The notes beneath the pieces are model-generated. The model did no database searches. It was not told the origin of the DNA and worked only from the letters and a program-made list of their open reading frames with translations. From the NCBI RefSeq assembly GCF_004329815.1, contig NZ_SJPE01000019.1:301-52838 (forward strand): a DNA stretch of 52,538 nucleotides, in the 5' to 3' direction. Shown here in pieces: positions 43,391 through 52,136 of the stretch. This DNA is from Flavobacterium silvisoli (GTDB lineage Bacteria; Bacteroidota; Bacteroidia; Flavobacteriales; Flavobacteriaceae). Position 1 is the stretch's first letter. Every line of letters begins with the position of its first letter. The translations under genes and the position numbers were made by a program.

Positions 43391-43723
43391 ATGCAAATAG
43401 AGCTAAAAGAAGGAAAAAGATATTACAGCATTGGCGAGGTGGCCAAAGCATTTAATGTAAACGCTTCCTTAATTCGTTTTTGGGACAAGGAATTTGACAT
43501 TCTTAAACCGAAAAAAAACGCCAAGGGAAACCGGATGTTCACTCCGGAGGACGTTAAAAACCTGCAACTGATATACCACTTGGTAAAGGAGCGCGGATTC
43601 ACTTTGGACGGGGCCCGAATTCATTTGAAAGAAGGACAGAAAAAAACATTAGACAAGTTTGAAATCATCAGCAAACTGGAAGGTGTGAAAATGCAACTGC
43701 TCAACATTAAGAATCAACTTTAA
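43391..43723 (+). CDS. MerR-family transcriptional regulator
   Basis: A 110-residue protein from the ATG giving MQIELKEGKRY; the frame is open to 43352. The winged helix-turn-helix is YYSIGEVAKAFNVNASLIRFWDKEFDIL...NRMFTPEDVKNLQLI, followed by a short helical dimerisation tail. No metal-binding cysteines are present. Flavobacterial homologues of this short type commonly follow an M23 peptidase gene. Targets unknown. Confidence 0.88.
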   Translation: MQIELKEGKRYYSIGEVAKAFNVNASLIRFWDKEFDILKPKKNAKGNRMFTPEDVKNLQLIYHLVKERGFTLDGARIHLKEGQKKTLDKFEIISKLEGVKMQLLNIKNQL

Positions 43724-43788
43724 CTGTTTGGTTTTTGTAACATTCAAAACAATTTAAAAACAAATAACAAATCTTAAATAAAACGAAA

Positions 43789-44382
43789 ATGAACTTTAGA
43801 AAATTTTTACCTTGGATTATTGCCGTAGTTGTAATTTTTGGAATTTACAGTTGGGTGAAAGGAATTAACAATACCGCTGTTGAGTTAGGACAAACAGTAG
43901 AACAATCTTGGGGAGATGTGCAAACCTCCTACCAAAGAAGAAATGATTTAATTGGCAACTTGGTGAATACCGTAAAAGGAGCTGCTGATTTCGAGAAGAG
44001 CACTCTTACTGCAGTTATCGAAGCGCGTGCCAAAGCCACATCGGTAACGGTTGACCCGACTAATATTACACCGGAACAATTGGCTGCTTTTAACTCAGCT
44101 CAATCGGGAGTTTCATCAACATTATCAAGATTATTGGTTTCTGTGGAACGTTATCCTGAACTGAAAGCCAATCAAAACTTTCTCAAGCTACAAGATGAAT
44201 TGGCCAGTACCGAAAATCAAATTTTAACAGCCAGAACCCGTTTTAACGAAGCTGTAAAACCGTACAATACACACATCAAAACATTCCCAAACAGCTTGTT
44301 TGCCGGTATGTTCGGTTTCAAAGAAAAAGCCTATTTCCAATCGGTGGAAGGCGCTGAGAAACCGGTAGAAGTAAAATTCTAA
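43789..44382 (+). CDS. lemA: LemA-family protein
   Basis: A 197-residue membrane-anchored protein: an N-terminal helix (about 8-24, PWIIAVVVIFGIYSW), then the LemA signature VQTSYQRRNDLIGNLVNTVKG and YPELKANQNFLKLQDELASTENQI, ending near FPNSLFAGMFGFK. It is followed by two TPM genes, the usual LemA-TPM pairing. Its function is unclear. Confidence 0.93.
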   Translation: MNFRKFLPWIIAVVVIFGIYSWVKGINNTAVELGQTVEQSWGDVQTSYQRRNDLIGNLVNTVKGAADFEKSTLTAVIEARAKATSVTVDPTNITPEQLAAFNSAQSGVSSTLSRLLVSVERYPELKANQNFLKLQDELASTENQILTARTRFNEAVKPYNTHIKTFPNSLFAGMFGFKEKAYFQSVEGAEKPVEVKF

Positions 44383-44391
44383 TCAGGTACA

Positions 44392-44829
44392 ATGTCTAAA
44401 GTAGAAGACTTTTTAACTCCGGCAGAAGAACAAGAAATCGTGAATGCCATTGGCATTGCCGAAAAAAACACTTCCGGAGAAATCAGAGTACATATAGAAA
44501 AAGAAACCGCTATGGCTCCCATAGACCGAGCCGTGGAGGTTTTCAATCAACTTCAAATGCACCAAACTAAGGAGCGCAACGGTGTATTGATTTATCTGGC
44601 GGTAGAGAGCAAACAGTTTGCTATTTGCGGAGATGAAGGCATTAATAAAAAAGTAGCCGCTGATTTTTGGGACACCACCAAAGACGTTATGCTGGCTCAT
44701 TTTAAAAATGGTGATTTCAAACTGGGTTTAATTGACGGCATTCTTAAAGCCGGCGAACAATTGAAAACTCATTTTCCTTATCAGAACGATGACACCGACG
44801 AACTTTCCAACGAAATATCAAAAGGATAA
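44392..44829 (+). CDS. TPM-domain protein (short form)
   Basis: A 145-residue TPM (YgcG) domain protein with no signal peptide: FLTPAEEQEIVNAIGIAEKNTSGEIRVHIE and ERNGVLIYLAVESKQFAICGDEGINKKV. It starts 9 bp after lemA and its stop overlaps the ATG of the next gene by one base, so the three genes are one operon. Membrane or phosphatase-like roles have been suggested for the family, but none is shown here. Confidence 0.88.
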   Translation: MSKVEDFLTPAEEQEIVNAIGIAEKNTSGEIRVHIEKETAMAPIDRAVEVFNQLQMHQTKERNGVLIYLAVESKQFAICGDEGINKKVAADFWDTTKDVMLAHFKNGDFKLGLIDGILKAGEQLKTHFPYQNDDTDELSNEISKG

Positions 44830-45638
44830 TGAAACAGTTATTTACCAAAACTAAAATCCTGACGTTTTTCGTTTGTCTTTTAGTAACCCAAATTGGTTTT
44901 GCGCAATTTACTATTCCGAAAAAACCTGACGTTCAAACTTCGGTTTACGACTATGCCAACTTATTAAGTGCTCAGGAGAAAACCCAACTCGAGGAAAAAC
45001 TGATTCGTTATTCCGATTCTACTTCTACTCAAATTGTCGTAGCAACAGTGCCTACTATTAACGGCGAAGACATTGGTTTGCTGACACCCAAATGGGCTCA
45101 CGAATGGGGCATCGGACAGGCCAAAGAAGATAATGGTGTTTTTATTTTAGTGGCTCAAAAAGAGCGCAAAATATGGATTTCTCCCGGTTATGGTCTTGAA
45201 GACCGTTTAACCGCAGGAATTGGCGGCGAAATTACCCGAAACATTATTATTCCCGAATTCAAAGCCGGCAGTTATTACAAAGGATTGGATAAAGGAGCTG
45301 ACGCATTGTTTGATGTTTTTAAAGGAAAATACAAAGGCGAACGAAAAAAGAATAAAAAGGAAGATAATTTTCCCATTATCCCGGTTCTTATCATACTCTT
45401 TGTCATCATCATCATAATCATTAAAAACAAAAACAGCGGAGGCAATTCCGGCGGCCGTGGAGGTGGAATGGATTTAGCAGATATCATACTGTTAAGCAGT
45501 CTGGGTCGCGGTGGTGGCTTTGGGTCATCCGGAGGTTTTGGCGGTGGCTCCTCGGGAGGAGGTTTTGGCGGCGGCGGATTCGGTGGCGGATTTGGCGGTG
45601 GCGGATTCTCCGGAGGTGGTTCCGGCGGAAGTTGGTAA
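44829..45638 (+). CDS. TPM-domain membrane protein with Gly-rich tail (YgcG-like)
   Basis: A 269-residue protein: a signal peptide (ending GFAQ), a TPM domain (about 28-160, VYDYANLLSAQEKTQLEEKL...KERKIWISPGYGLEDRLT), a membrane helix (about 183-203, PIIPVLIILFVIIIIIIK) and a C-terminal tail of Gly and Ser repeats (GGGFGGG) to the end. It is translationally coupled to the preceding gene and followed by a strong terminator. Confidence 0.9.
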   Translation: MKQLFTKTKILTFFVCLLVTQIGFAQFTIPKKPDVQTSVYDYANLLSAQEKTQLEEKLIRYSDSTSTQIVVATVPTINGEDIGLLTPKWAHEWGIGQAKEDNGVFILVAQKERKIWISPGYGLEDRLTAGIGGEITRNIIIPEFKAGSYYKGLDKGADALFDVFKGKYKGERKKNKKEDNFPIIPVLIILFVIIIIIIKNKNSGGNSGGRGGGMDLADIILLSSLGRGGGFGSSGGFGGGSSGGGFGGGGFGGGFGGGGFSGGGSGGSW

Positions 45639-45656
45639 ACTATCACATATGAAAAC

Positions 45657-45687
45657 AAAAAACTCGTTCATTGGAACGAGTTTTTTT
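45657..45687 (+). terminator. Intrinsic terminator of the lemA-TPM operon
   Basis: AACTCGTTC-ATTG-GAACGAGTT, a 9-bp stem followed by T7; the A-run before it makes it also usable from the opposite side, where the receptor gene ends. Confidence 0.9.
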
Positions 45688-45704
45688 ATTGTTGAAACAC
45701 ATGA

Positions 45705-48488
45705 TTAGTCGTCTATGAATATACCTCCCTCTGATTTCTTTTTGCCTCCGAACTTTTCCAGTTTATAGGTCAAAGAAAACATCACGTATCTTTTTAAGAC
45801 TGTATTTTCAGCATCAATAATAGCGGTTGAAGTTATGGTTCGCTTGCTGCTTAAATTTTGATCGAGCAGGTCATACACTTTAACTTTGGCCAGCATTTGA
45901 TCTTTGAAAAAATTATAACCCAAACTCACATTCCATAAATAAAAATCTTTTTTAAAACCTTCGGCTATGCCTGAGTTGTACGTGTATCCAAAATCACTCC
46001 CAAAGACAACGTTTTTGGGAAAATAAGAGGTGATTTCAATTTTGCCATTGTGCTTAAACGTATTGGCATTATCAATGATGTAATTTTTATAATCGGTGCT
46101 GTTGTATGAATATCTGTAACTTGACGAAAGTGTAATCAATTTGTCGATGCTCCAGGTCATGCTTACTTTTGGGTTGGTTTCAACAGAACGGGATTCGTAT
46201 AAAACCGCATTGGTTAAACCTTGGTCTAAATTGTAATTAAAATCGATACCGGTACTGAAACGCAGCATGCGCTTTTCTTTTTTAAACGATTTACTCCAGC
46301 TGGCACCCAAATATCCCATTATTCCTTTATCGACATTTTCATAAGTTGTAACCGATTTAAAATTGGCATCATAAACGGTGGATGACACTACCTCATCTTT
46401 GGTGAAATAAAACCCGGAGTACAAATAATAGCCCGAGCGGCTGGCATAATCATAATTGTTAAAATTAAAGTAAACATTATGACGCTGCACCGGACGCAGA
46501 TTTTCATTTCCGACAATAGTATTGAGCGGATTAGATAAATTTTCCACCGGCAGCACCTGTACCGCTTCCGGAACTTGTGTCGTAAAGTTATAATTGGTGT
46601 AGATGGATTTTGATTTGTCTATATTGTAGCTCAAATACCCCTGAACTCTGGGAAACACATAGTTTTTGTTTCTGTTGGTTGTAGTTCCTAAATAATCAGA
46701 CTGTGCATCAAACTTGGTAAATTCAGGGCCTATGTTGATTCTTCCGTTGATTTTTTGTTTACCGATTATAATTCCCGTAGAAGGAAAATAAGTAGTTACT
46801 TTAGCATTCGTTTGATTGGATTGTATGGCATTAAAATAGGTGTAATCATTAGTACTGTTATCAAAATCAAACGTAGCAAAACTATTTTTAGTTTTCCGAT
46901 AGGTTACTTCCGAGGTCAGGCTCAGGCGCAGTGAATCGGTTAAGGGTTCTCCGTAGCGGACTTCCAGTTTCACGTAATCATTCCTGTCTTTTTCAAATTT
47001 GTTTTGCTTTCTGATGTCGTTGAGCGAATTATCGGCAAAAAGCGTAGCCGAATTAGTGCTCAGAAAGTTATCGCGTCGTTTAGCATCGGTATTAAAATTA
47101 ATCACCATTCCTCTTCTCTTCTTTTTGAATTGCTTACTGAAACTAGCGTCGATGCCATAACGTGAATTTTCGTTTTCGGCGTAGTCATCATTGCTGCTAC
47201 TGTTCAATTCGTTGAAAGCTTCATCGGTAGTTTGCTGCGAACTTTTAAATCTGTTTTTGGACAAACCTTTAATAAACTTGGGGCTAACAACCACCGTGGC
47301 TGATGAATCGACAGGAATTTCGAAATCAAAACTAACGTTGTGACTGTTGCTGATGCTGTTGGTTAAAGAAGACGAATTGGTAAACGTTCTTCCGGAAGGC
47401 AACAAATTGATTCTGTTGGTGCGGTTGGCATTTTCCGATTCGGCATTGGCAAAATAATAACTCCCGTTAACATCAACTTTTTTCATCCATTTATCCTGAT
47501 AATTAGCCCCGACCAGATTGGATTTTGTGATTCCTTCCATCCCACCAAACCTCATGTCATTGATACCAAAAGATCCTCTTTCGTCATCATAATAAATCGA
47601 ATTATTTCGGCCACCACCCATGTTGTCAAAAATCTCGTCCATCGAAAAACCTACCGAATTGATGTTATTGGACGAAGCTAACAAACTGATTTTGCGTTCG
47701 CCTTTGAAATAATTGAGCAACAAACTGGATTCATACCGTTTATCAGAGCCTTTGCCTGCCACCACTTTGCCGAATAATCCTTTGTTTTTATCTTCCTGTA
47801 TGGTCAGGTTGATGGTTTTGTCCTGCGAACTCGAGGCCTCTCCCGAAATTTGTTCGGATTTAGTTTTGGTATCTACTACCTGTACTTTATCTATGATTTC
47901 GGCCGGGAGGTTTTGAGTAGCGATTTTGCCGTCTTTACCAAAAAACGGTTTACCGTTGACCAAAATATTACTTACCTCTTTCCCGTTAACTGTTATTTTA
48001 CCTTCGGGAGAAATTTCGACACCGGGCAGTTGTTTTAACAGTGCTTCCACATTGGCATCGGCCCCTACTTTAAACGAAGAGGCGTTAAACTCTAAAGTAT
48101 CTTTTTTGATTCTGATGGGAGGAATTTCAGATTTCACCACCACTTCATTCAGTTCATTGACCGCTTCCTGCAGCTCTATAACCCCAAAATCTTTATCAGC
48201 AGTCAAAGCCGTTATGTCTTCCTTAAAATCCTGATAACTGATATAGGAAACTTTGAGGTAGACTTCTTTTTGTAGTTTTTTTATTTTAAGCGAAAAGCCT
48301 CCCAGTTTGTTGGTAATGGTATAATCAACCACCGAAGAATCTTTAACTGAGGTAAAATAAACCGTTGCCGACTCAATAGGCAGTTTGGTTTTGGCATCGA
48401 CGACTTTACCCTTGAGGGTAATAGTATTTTGGGCAAATGCTATTGAAGTACTGAAAAGAACAAAGAACAGCAGGAGTGATTTTGGCAT
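45705..48488 (-). CDS. Outer-membrane beta-barrel protein with carboxypeptidase-like regulatory domain (TonB-dependent receptor-like)
   Basis: A 927-residue outer-membrane protein. After a signal peptide (ending AFAQ) comes a CarboxypepD_reg-like domain (about 25-105, LKGKVVDAKTKLPIESATVYF), a plug domain (about 140-240, LLKQLPGVEISPEGKITVNGKEVSNILVNGKPFFG) and a large beta-barrel (OMP_b-brl_3 type). No clear TonB box is seen, and no susD-like partner is beside it, so a SusCD system is unlikely. Its substrate is unknown. Confidence 0.9.
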   Translation of the reverse strand: MPKSLLLFFVLFSTSIAFAQNTITLKGKVVDAKTKLPIESATVYFTSVKDSSVVDYTITNKLGGFSLKIKKLQKEVYLKVSYISYQDFKEDITALTADKDFGVIELQEAVNELNEVVVKSEIPPIRIKKDTLEFNASSFKVGADANVEALLKQLPGVEISPEGKITVNGKEVSNILVNGKPFFGKDGKIATQNLPAEIIDKVQVVDTKTKSEQISGEASSSQDKTINLTIQEDKNKGLFGKVVAGKGSDKRYESSLLLNYFKGERKISLLASSNNINSVGFSMDEIFDNMGGGRNNSIYYDDERGSFGINDMRFGGMEGITKSNLVGANYQDKWMKKVDVNGSYYFANAESENANRTNRINLLPSGRTFTNSSSLTNSISNSHNVSFDFEIPVDSSATVVVSPKFIKGLSKNRFKSSQQTTDEAFNELNSSSNDDYAENENSRYGIDASFSKQFKKKRRGMVINFNTDAKRRDNFLSTNSATLFADNSLNDIRKQNKFEKDRNDYVKLEVRYGEPLTDSLRLSLTSEVTYRKTKNSFATFDFDNSTNDYTYFNAIQSNQTNAKVTTYFPSTGIIIGKQKINGRINIGPEFTKFDAQSDYLGTTTNRNKNYVFPRVQGYLSYNIDKSKSIYTNYNFTTQVPEAVQVLPVENLSNPLNTIVGNENLRPVQRHNVYFNFNNYDYASRSGYYLYSGFYFTKDEVVSSTVYDANFKSVTTYENVDKGIMGYLGASWSKSFKKEKRMLRFSTGIDFNYNLDQGLTNAVLYESRSVETNPKVSMTWSIDKLITLSSSYRYSYNSTDYKNYIIDNANTFKHNGKIEITSYFPKNVVFGSDFGYTYNSGIAEGFKKDFYLWNVSLGYNFFKDQMLAKVKVYDLLDQNLSSKRTITSTAIIDAENTVLKRYVMFSLTYKLEKFGGKKKSEGGIFIDD

Positions 48489-48589
48489 AAAAAAAAATTA
48501 GCAGTTACTATTTGACTAAGAACAATAACGGCTAATTTCTGACTTTAGTATGTAATGCTAAAATTTTCTTACTTCATTTAACATTTTAA

Positions 48590-49900
48590 TTATTTTTCTC
48601 TGATGTAAATATCAATCGGAACTCCTTTGAAATCCCAGTGTTCTCGAATTTTATTTTCTAAGAAACGCTTGTAGGGTTCCTTAACATATTGCGGCAAATT
48701 GGCAAAAAACACAAACTGAGGCGTTGGTGTTGGCAATTGCATGCAATATTTGATTTTCACGTACTTTCCTTTGAGAGCCGGTGGCGGATAAGCTTCAATG
48801 AGTTTCAACATATAGTCGTTGAATTTTGAAGTAGGGATACGCTGTTTGCGGTTTTCATACACCTTTACTGTTTCCTCCAAGGCTTTCAGCAAACGCTGTT
48901 TGGTTAAGGCTGAAATAAAAATAATCGGCACATCAGTAAAGGGTTGTAATTCTTCGCGAATTTTATTCTCATAATCGCGGGTTGACATGGTATCTTTTTC
49001 AATCAAATCCCATTTGTTTACTAAAATGATAACACCTTTTCGGTTTTTCTCGGCCAGCCAAAAAATACTTTGGTCTTGTCCTTCAAAGCCACGGGTGGCA
49101 TCAATTAAAAGGATACACACATCCGAATGCTCAATGGCACGCACCGAACGCATGACAGAATAAAACTCTAAATCTTCTTTTACTTTGGCTTTTCTTCGGA
49201 TTCCGGCAGTATCTACCAAGTTGAACTCAAAACCAAAGCGGTTGTATCTCGTATCGATAGAATCTCTTGTTGTTCCGGCGATATCGGTCACTACAAATCG
49301 GTCTTCCCCGATTAAGGCATTGATAAAAGAAGATTTTCCGGCATTAGGTCGACCCACCACACAAAATCTTGGTAAAGCTTCCTCTTCTTCGGTTACTTCG
49401 GGCAATTCGGGTAATACTTCAACCAGTTTGTCCAACAACTCCCCTGTTCCGCTTCCGCTGATACTGGCAATCGTATAATATTCGCCTAATCCCAAATTAT
49501 AGAATTCCACTGCGTCTTTTTCGCGCATGGCATTGTCCACTTTATTCACAGCAACTAAGATGGGTTTGGTAACTTTTCGCAGCAGCTTAGCCACTTCGGC
49601 ATCCATTGGGGTTATTCCCTCTTCTACATCTACCACAAAAATAATGGCATCGGCTTCATCAATGGCCAGCTCCACCTGACGGCGAATTTCTCCTTCAAAA
49701 ATATCATCAGAACCTTTGATATAACCACCGGTATCGATTACTGAAAACTCTTTTCCATTCCATTCGCTTTTGCCGTAATTCCTATCGCGAGTTACCCCGC
49801 TGACTGAGTCAACAATAGCTTCTCTTCTTTTGATTAAACGGTTAAAAAAAGTCGATTTCCCTACGTTTGGTCTTCCAACTATGGCTACAATATTGTTCAT
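48590..49900 (-). CDS. der: Ribosome-biogenesis GTPase Der (EngA)
   Basis: A 436-residue double GTPase for 50S assembly: the first G1 motif GRPNVGKST at the N-terminus, the second GRPNAGKSS at about 181, with NKVD and NKWD specificity motifs, and a C-terminal KH-like domain. The start is set at the ATG giving [11 protein letters not shown]; an ATG two codons upstream is possible. Confidence 0.96.
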   Translation of the reverse strand: MNNIVAIVGRPNVGKSTFFNRLIKRREAIVDSVSGVTRDRNYGKSEWNGKEFSVIDTGGYIKGSDDIFEGEIRRQVELAIDEADAIIFVVDVEEGITPMDAEVAKLLRKVTKPILVAVNKVDNAMREKDAVEFYNLGLGEYYTIASISGSGTGELLDKLVEVLPELPEVTEEEEALPRFCVVGRPNAGKSSFINALIGEDRFVVTDIAGTTRDSIDTRYNRFGFEFNLVDTAGIRRKAKVKEDLEFYSVMRSVRAIEHSDVCILLIDATRGFEGQDQSIFWLAEKNRKGVIILVNKWDLIEKDTMSTRDYENKIREELQPFTDVPIIFISALTKQRLLKALEETVKVYENRKQRIPTSKFNDYMLKLIEAYPPPALKGKYVKIKYCMQLPTPTPQFVFFANLPQYVKEPYKRFLENKIREHWDFKGVPIDIYIREK

Positions 49901-49919
49901 AATCATTTTAAATATGGTG

Positions 49920-49949
49920 CAAAGGTAGTATTAAAGAGCACAAATTCAA
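49920..49949 (-). promoter_or_regulatory. der promoter
   Basis: On the minus strand TTG (49949-49947) and TACCTTTG (49927-49920), separated by 19 bp, a clean Bacteroidota promoter 19 bp before the der start. Confidence 0.7.
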
Positions 49950-49992
49950 TTATTTTATTAATTTAGTGTGTATTTGCAACCCCTCTTCAAAC

Positions 49993-50496
49993 ATGGAGAC
50001 TCACAACGACATACGCTTAAGACCTCGATTTTACAGAGATATCGATGAAGATATTGACACTGTCAGACAAAAGTTTATAGAATATGCCAAGCATGTTCCT
50101 CCGGGGTTTTTAATAAAAATCAGGCCCAACCATATTCAATTCAGCATACAAGGGGAGAAACAAAAATATTGGTCGCCTCATTTGTCTATTGAATTGGAGG
50201 AAAAGATTGGTAATGAAAAAAATGCCACTCACATCAGGGGGCTGTTTGGTCCGGCTCAGACTTTGTGGACATTCTTTGTATTCTTACACTTTATTATTGC
50301 CGGGATTTTTTTAGTATTTTCGATGTTTGCATATTCTAACTGGATGTTGCATCAGCCTGTCAAAGGCAATCTCATCGTAATTGCGCTGATGGTTATCAGT
50401 TGGATATTGTTGTATTTTATTGGGAGACAAACCCGCGCTAACGGCTACGGCCAAATGGAAGAATTGGAACGAGAATTTTATAAAATAATTGGTTAA
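49993..50496 (+). CDS. Small membrane protein of unknown function
   Basis: A 167-residue protein from the ATG giving METHNDIRLRP; the frame is open to 49966. It has a cytoplasmic-looking N-terminal half and two membrane helices (about 95-115 and 125-143, LIVIALMVISWILLYFIGR), ending with a charged tail. The family is not recognised, although der/era neighbours of this size exist in flavobacteria. Its stop abuts the era stop (convergent). Confidence 0.65.
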   Translation: METHNDIRLRPRFYRDIDEDIDTVRQKFIEYAKHVPPGFLIKIRPNHIQFSIQGEKQKYWSPHLSIELEEKIGNEKNATHIRGLFGPAQTLWTFFVFLHFIIAGIFLVFSMFAYSNWMLHQPVKGNLIVIALMVISWILLYFIGRQTRANGYGQMEELEREFYKIIG

Positions 50497-51387
50497 TTAT
50501 TTTTGATTGTACCCAAAACGGCGCAACTGATAAGCGTTACTTCTCCAGTCTTTATTGACTTTTACATACAACTCGATGTGGATTTGTTTTCCGAAAAATT
50601 TCTCTAAATCGATACGCGATTCCATTCCTACTTTTTTCAGGGCAGCTCCTTTGTGCCCTATGATAATTCCCTTTTGGGTATCGCGTTCTACCATGATTAC
50701 GGAGCGGATTCGGATGATTTTTTCGTCTTCCAGAAATTCTTCGGTTTCGATTTCTACCGCATACGGAATTTCTTTGTCGTAGTTTAAGAGTATTTTTTCA
50801 CGTATGGTTTCGTTGACAAAGAAACGCTCGGGTTTATCGGTCAGTGCATCTTTGGGATAATACGGTGGTGACTGTGGCAACAACTCCAATATGCGGGCAA
50901 ATACTTCCTGCACATTAAAATTTTCGAGCGCTGAAATCGGGTAAATCTCAGCATTGGGCACTTTACTTTTCCACAAATCTATTTGTTCCTCCAGCTGTTC
51001 CTGATTGGATTTGTCAATTTTGTTCAGCAGCAATAATACCGGAATTTTGGAATGGATGATTTTATTAAAAAAAGCATCGTCTTTTAATTCTTTCTCGCCT
51101 ATTTCCACCATGTAAATCAATACATCAGCATCTTCAAAAGCCGATTTCACAAAATCCATCATAGAACTTTGCAACTCATACGCAGGCTTGATAATACCGG
51201 GAGTATCTGATAATACCACCTGAAAATCCTCGCCGTTCACAATTCCTAAAATCCGGTGGCGGGTAGTTTGCGCTTTGGATGTGATGATAGACAATCGTTC
51301 GCCTACAAAGGCATTCATAAGGGTTGATTTCCCTACGTTGGGATTGCCAATGATGTTTACAAAACCTGCTTTATGCTTTTGCTCCAT
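50497..51387 (-). CDS. era: GTPase Era
   Basis: A 296-residue GTPase that binds 16S rRNA. G1 is GNPNVGKSTLMN, G3 is DTPGI, G4 is NKID. The C-terminal KH domain is at about 215-290 (IIGHKGAALKKVGMESR). Convergent with the 49993 gene and downstream of the tRNA region. Confidence 0.96.
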   Translation of the reverse strand: MEQKHKAGFVNIIGNPNVGKSTLMNAFVGERLSIITSKAQTTRHRILGIVNGEDFQVVLSDTPGIIKPAYELQSSMMDFVKSAFEDADVLIYMVEIGEKELKDDAFFNKIIHSKIPVLLLLNKIDKSNQEQLEEQIDLWKSKVPNAEIYPISALENFNVQEVFARILELLPQSPPYYPKDALTDKPERFFVNETIREKILLNYDKEIPYAVEIETEEFLEDEKIIRIRSVIMVERDTQKGIIIGHKGAALKKVGMESRIDLEKFFGKQIHIELYVKVNKDWRSNAYQLRRFGYNQK

Positions 51388-51413
51388 ACTGAAATGTGAA
51401 ACAGAATTAAATT

Positions 51414-51443
51414 AAAAAAAGCCACCCAAAAAATGGATGGCTT
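51414..51443 (-). terminator. Terminator-like hairpin, duplicate of 51769-51798
   Basis: AAAGCCAC...GGATGGCTTT flanked by an A-run that reads as a T-run on the minus strand. It follows the partial tRNA copy on that strand. A related hairpin follows the intact tRNA at 51769-51798, so both belong to one duplicated unit. Confidence 0.6.
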
Positions 51444-51448
51444 TGAGT

Positions 51449-51502
51449 TAGTAGCGGGAACAGGACTCGAACCTGTGTCCGCCGCGGCGGATATGAGCCC
51501 GA
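51449..51502 (-). pseudogene. Partial tRNA-fMet copy
   Basis: 29 bp (51449-51477) are identical to the 3' end of the intact tRNA at 51805-51833 (acceptor and T-arm), and 11 bp (51492-51502) match the anticodon region. The middle is replaced by a GC-rich palindrome (CCGCCGCGGCGG), and the D-arm and 5' acceptor half are missing. It cannot fold as a full tRNA. It forms a direct repeat with the intact gene on either side of the GIY-YIG gene. Confidence 0.85.
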
Positions 51503-51505
51503 AAA

Positions 51506-51760
51506 TTACAATTGAGCAATAATCTCTTTTATAAACTCTCTTCCTTTACCAGCCTTTAAGATTTTTTCTCTTTTCAAAGCCTCAGATTTTGTTGTGAAAA
51601 ACTCTACATGAACTACTTCCCATGGTCTAAATTTGATTGTGTATCCTTTTTTACTCAAATGATTATGAGATTTAAATCGTTCAATCAAATTGGAAGTGTA
51701 GCCTATGTAAACTTTGTTATGCTCCTTTGAGAACAATATATACACAACAAATTCATCCAT
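51506..51760 (-). CDS. GIY-YIG nuclease-family protein
   Basis: An 84-residue single-domain protein from the ATG giving MDEFVVYILFSK; an upstream ATG at 51784 would add 8 residues made of terminator sequence. The GIY-YIG core is VVYILF...VYIGYTSN with the conserved Arg in LIERFKSHN. The end, KGREFIKEII, is the usual one. Beyond the stop, the same frame reads through the partial tRNA as SGSYPPRRTQVRVLFPL, an ending I recall from homologues. It sits between the broken and the intact tRNA-fMet and may be a mobile, homing-type gene. Confidence 0.85.
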   Translation of the reverse strand: MDEFVVYILFSKEHNKVYIGYTSNLIERFKSHNHLSKKGYTIKFRPWEVVHVEFFTTKSEALKREKILKAGKGREFIKEIIAQL

Positions 51761-51768
51761 TTCAATAC

Positions 51769-51798
51769 AAAAAAAGCCACTCACACGGAATGGCTTTT
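51769..51798 (-). terminator. Terminator after tRNA-fMet
   Basis: AAAAAGCCA pairs with TGGCTTTTT across a short loop, flanked by more A on the left (T-run on the minus strand). It lies 10 bp from the tRNA 3' end and overlaps the extended 5' end of the GIY-YIG frame. Confidence 0.8.
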
Positions 51799-51807
51799 TG
51801 GTGGTAG

Positions 51808-51880
51808 TAGCGGGAACAGGACTCGAACCTGTGACCTTCGGGTTATGAGCCCGACGAGCTGCCTACTGCTCTATCCCGCG
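51808..51880 (-). tRNA. Initiator tRNA-Met (fMet), anticodon CAU
   Basis: A 73-base tRNA on the minus strand with no encoded CCA. The anticodon CAU is at 51847-51845. Initiator features are visible: an unpaired first acceptor position (C1 opposite U72) and the CGGG...CCCG anticodon stem with three G-C pairs. T-arm ACAGG-TTCGAGT-CCTGT, discriminator A. Its 3' half is duplicated at 51449-51502. Confidence 0.93.
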
Positions 51881-51892
51881 CTGTTTCGAGTG

Positions 51893-51922
51893 CAAATATA
51901 CAACGAATATCCAATAAGTCAA
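51893..51922 (-). promoter_or_regulatory. tRNA-fMet promoter
   Basis: On the minus strand TTG (51922-51920) and TATATTTG (51900-51893) are separated by 19 bp. The -7 box ends 13 bp before the tRNA 5' end. Confidence 0.75.
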
Positions 51923-52049
51923 GTAAAAAGTTAAAAAAAACTGATTTACTGTGTAAATAAAGGGTAAGTGTTTGAGGTTTAACCCTGCTCTTATAATGCT
52001 TTGACTGTAATTAAAGGAATGCATTACCAACTTAAAAGACGCTTTGTTC

Positions 52050-52107
52050 TATTTTACATAATGCTTGTTTTCATACATTACTCATACACTATCTATGCCT
52101 TTGGTAT
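52050..52107. repeat. 58-bp dispersed repeat, inverted partner of 713-771
   Basis: The complement matches 713-771 with few differences, including GTATGAAAACAAGCATTATG. It starts 27 bp outside the IS terminus at 52135, the same distance as in the left copy. Confidence 0.75.
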
Positions 52108-52136
52108 GCTTTTGCTATGCTTTTGCTATGCTTTTG
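52094..52136. repeat. 11-bp tandem repeat next to the IS end
   Basis: Four units: TATGCCTTTGG, TATGCTTTTGC, TATGCTTTTGC and TATGCTTTTG(A), the last running into the TGACCC of the IS terminus. The left copy has a different sequence in this 27-bp gap. Together with the flanking repeat, the 11-bp periodicity runs for about seven units. Confidence 0.8.

Noticed and set aside
45275..45658. Proline-rich antisense frame opposite the TPM gene
   Set aside because: It is the mirror of the glycine-rich tail on the plus strand; glycine codons read backwards give proline.
45705..48488. SusC-type nutrient uptake locus
   Set aside because: There is no susD-like gene or glycan enzyme beside the receptor, and the barrel is of the OMP_b-brl_3 type.
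52094..52136. CRISPR-like array
   Set aside because: The units are 11 bp and directly adjacent with no spacers, and no cas gene is present.
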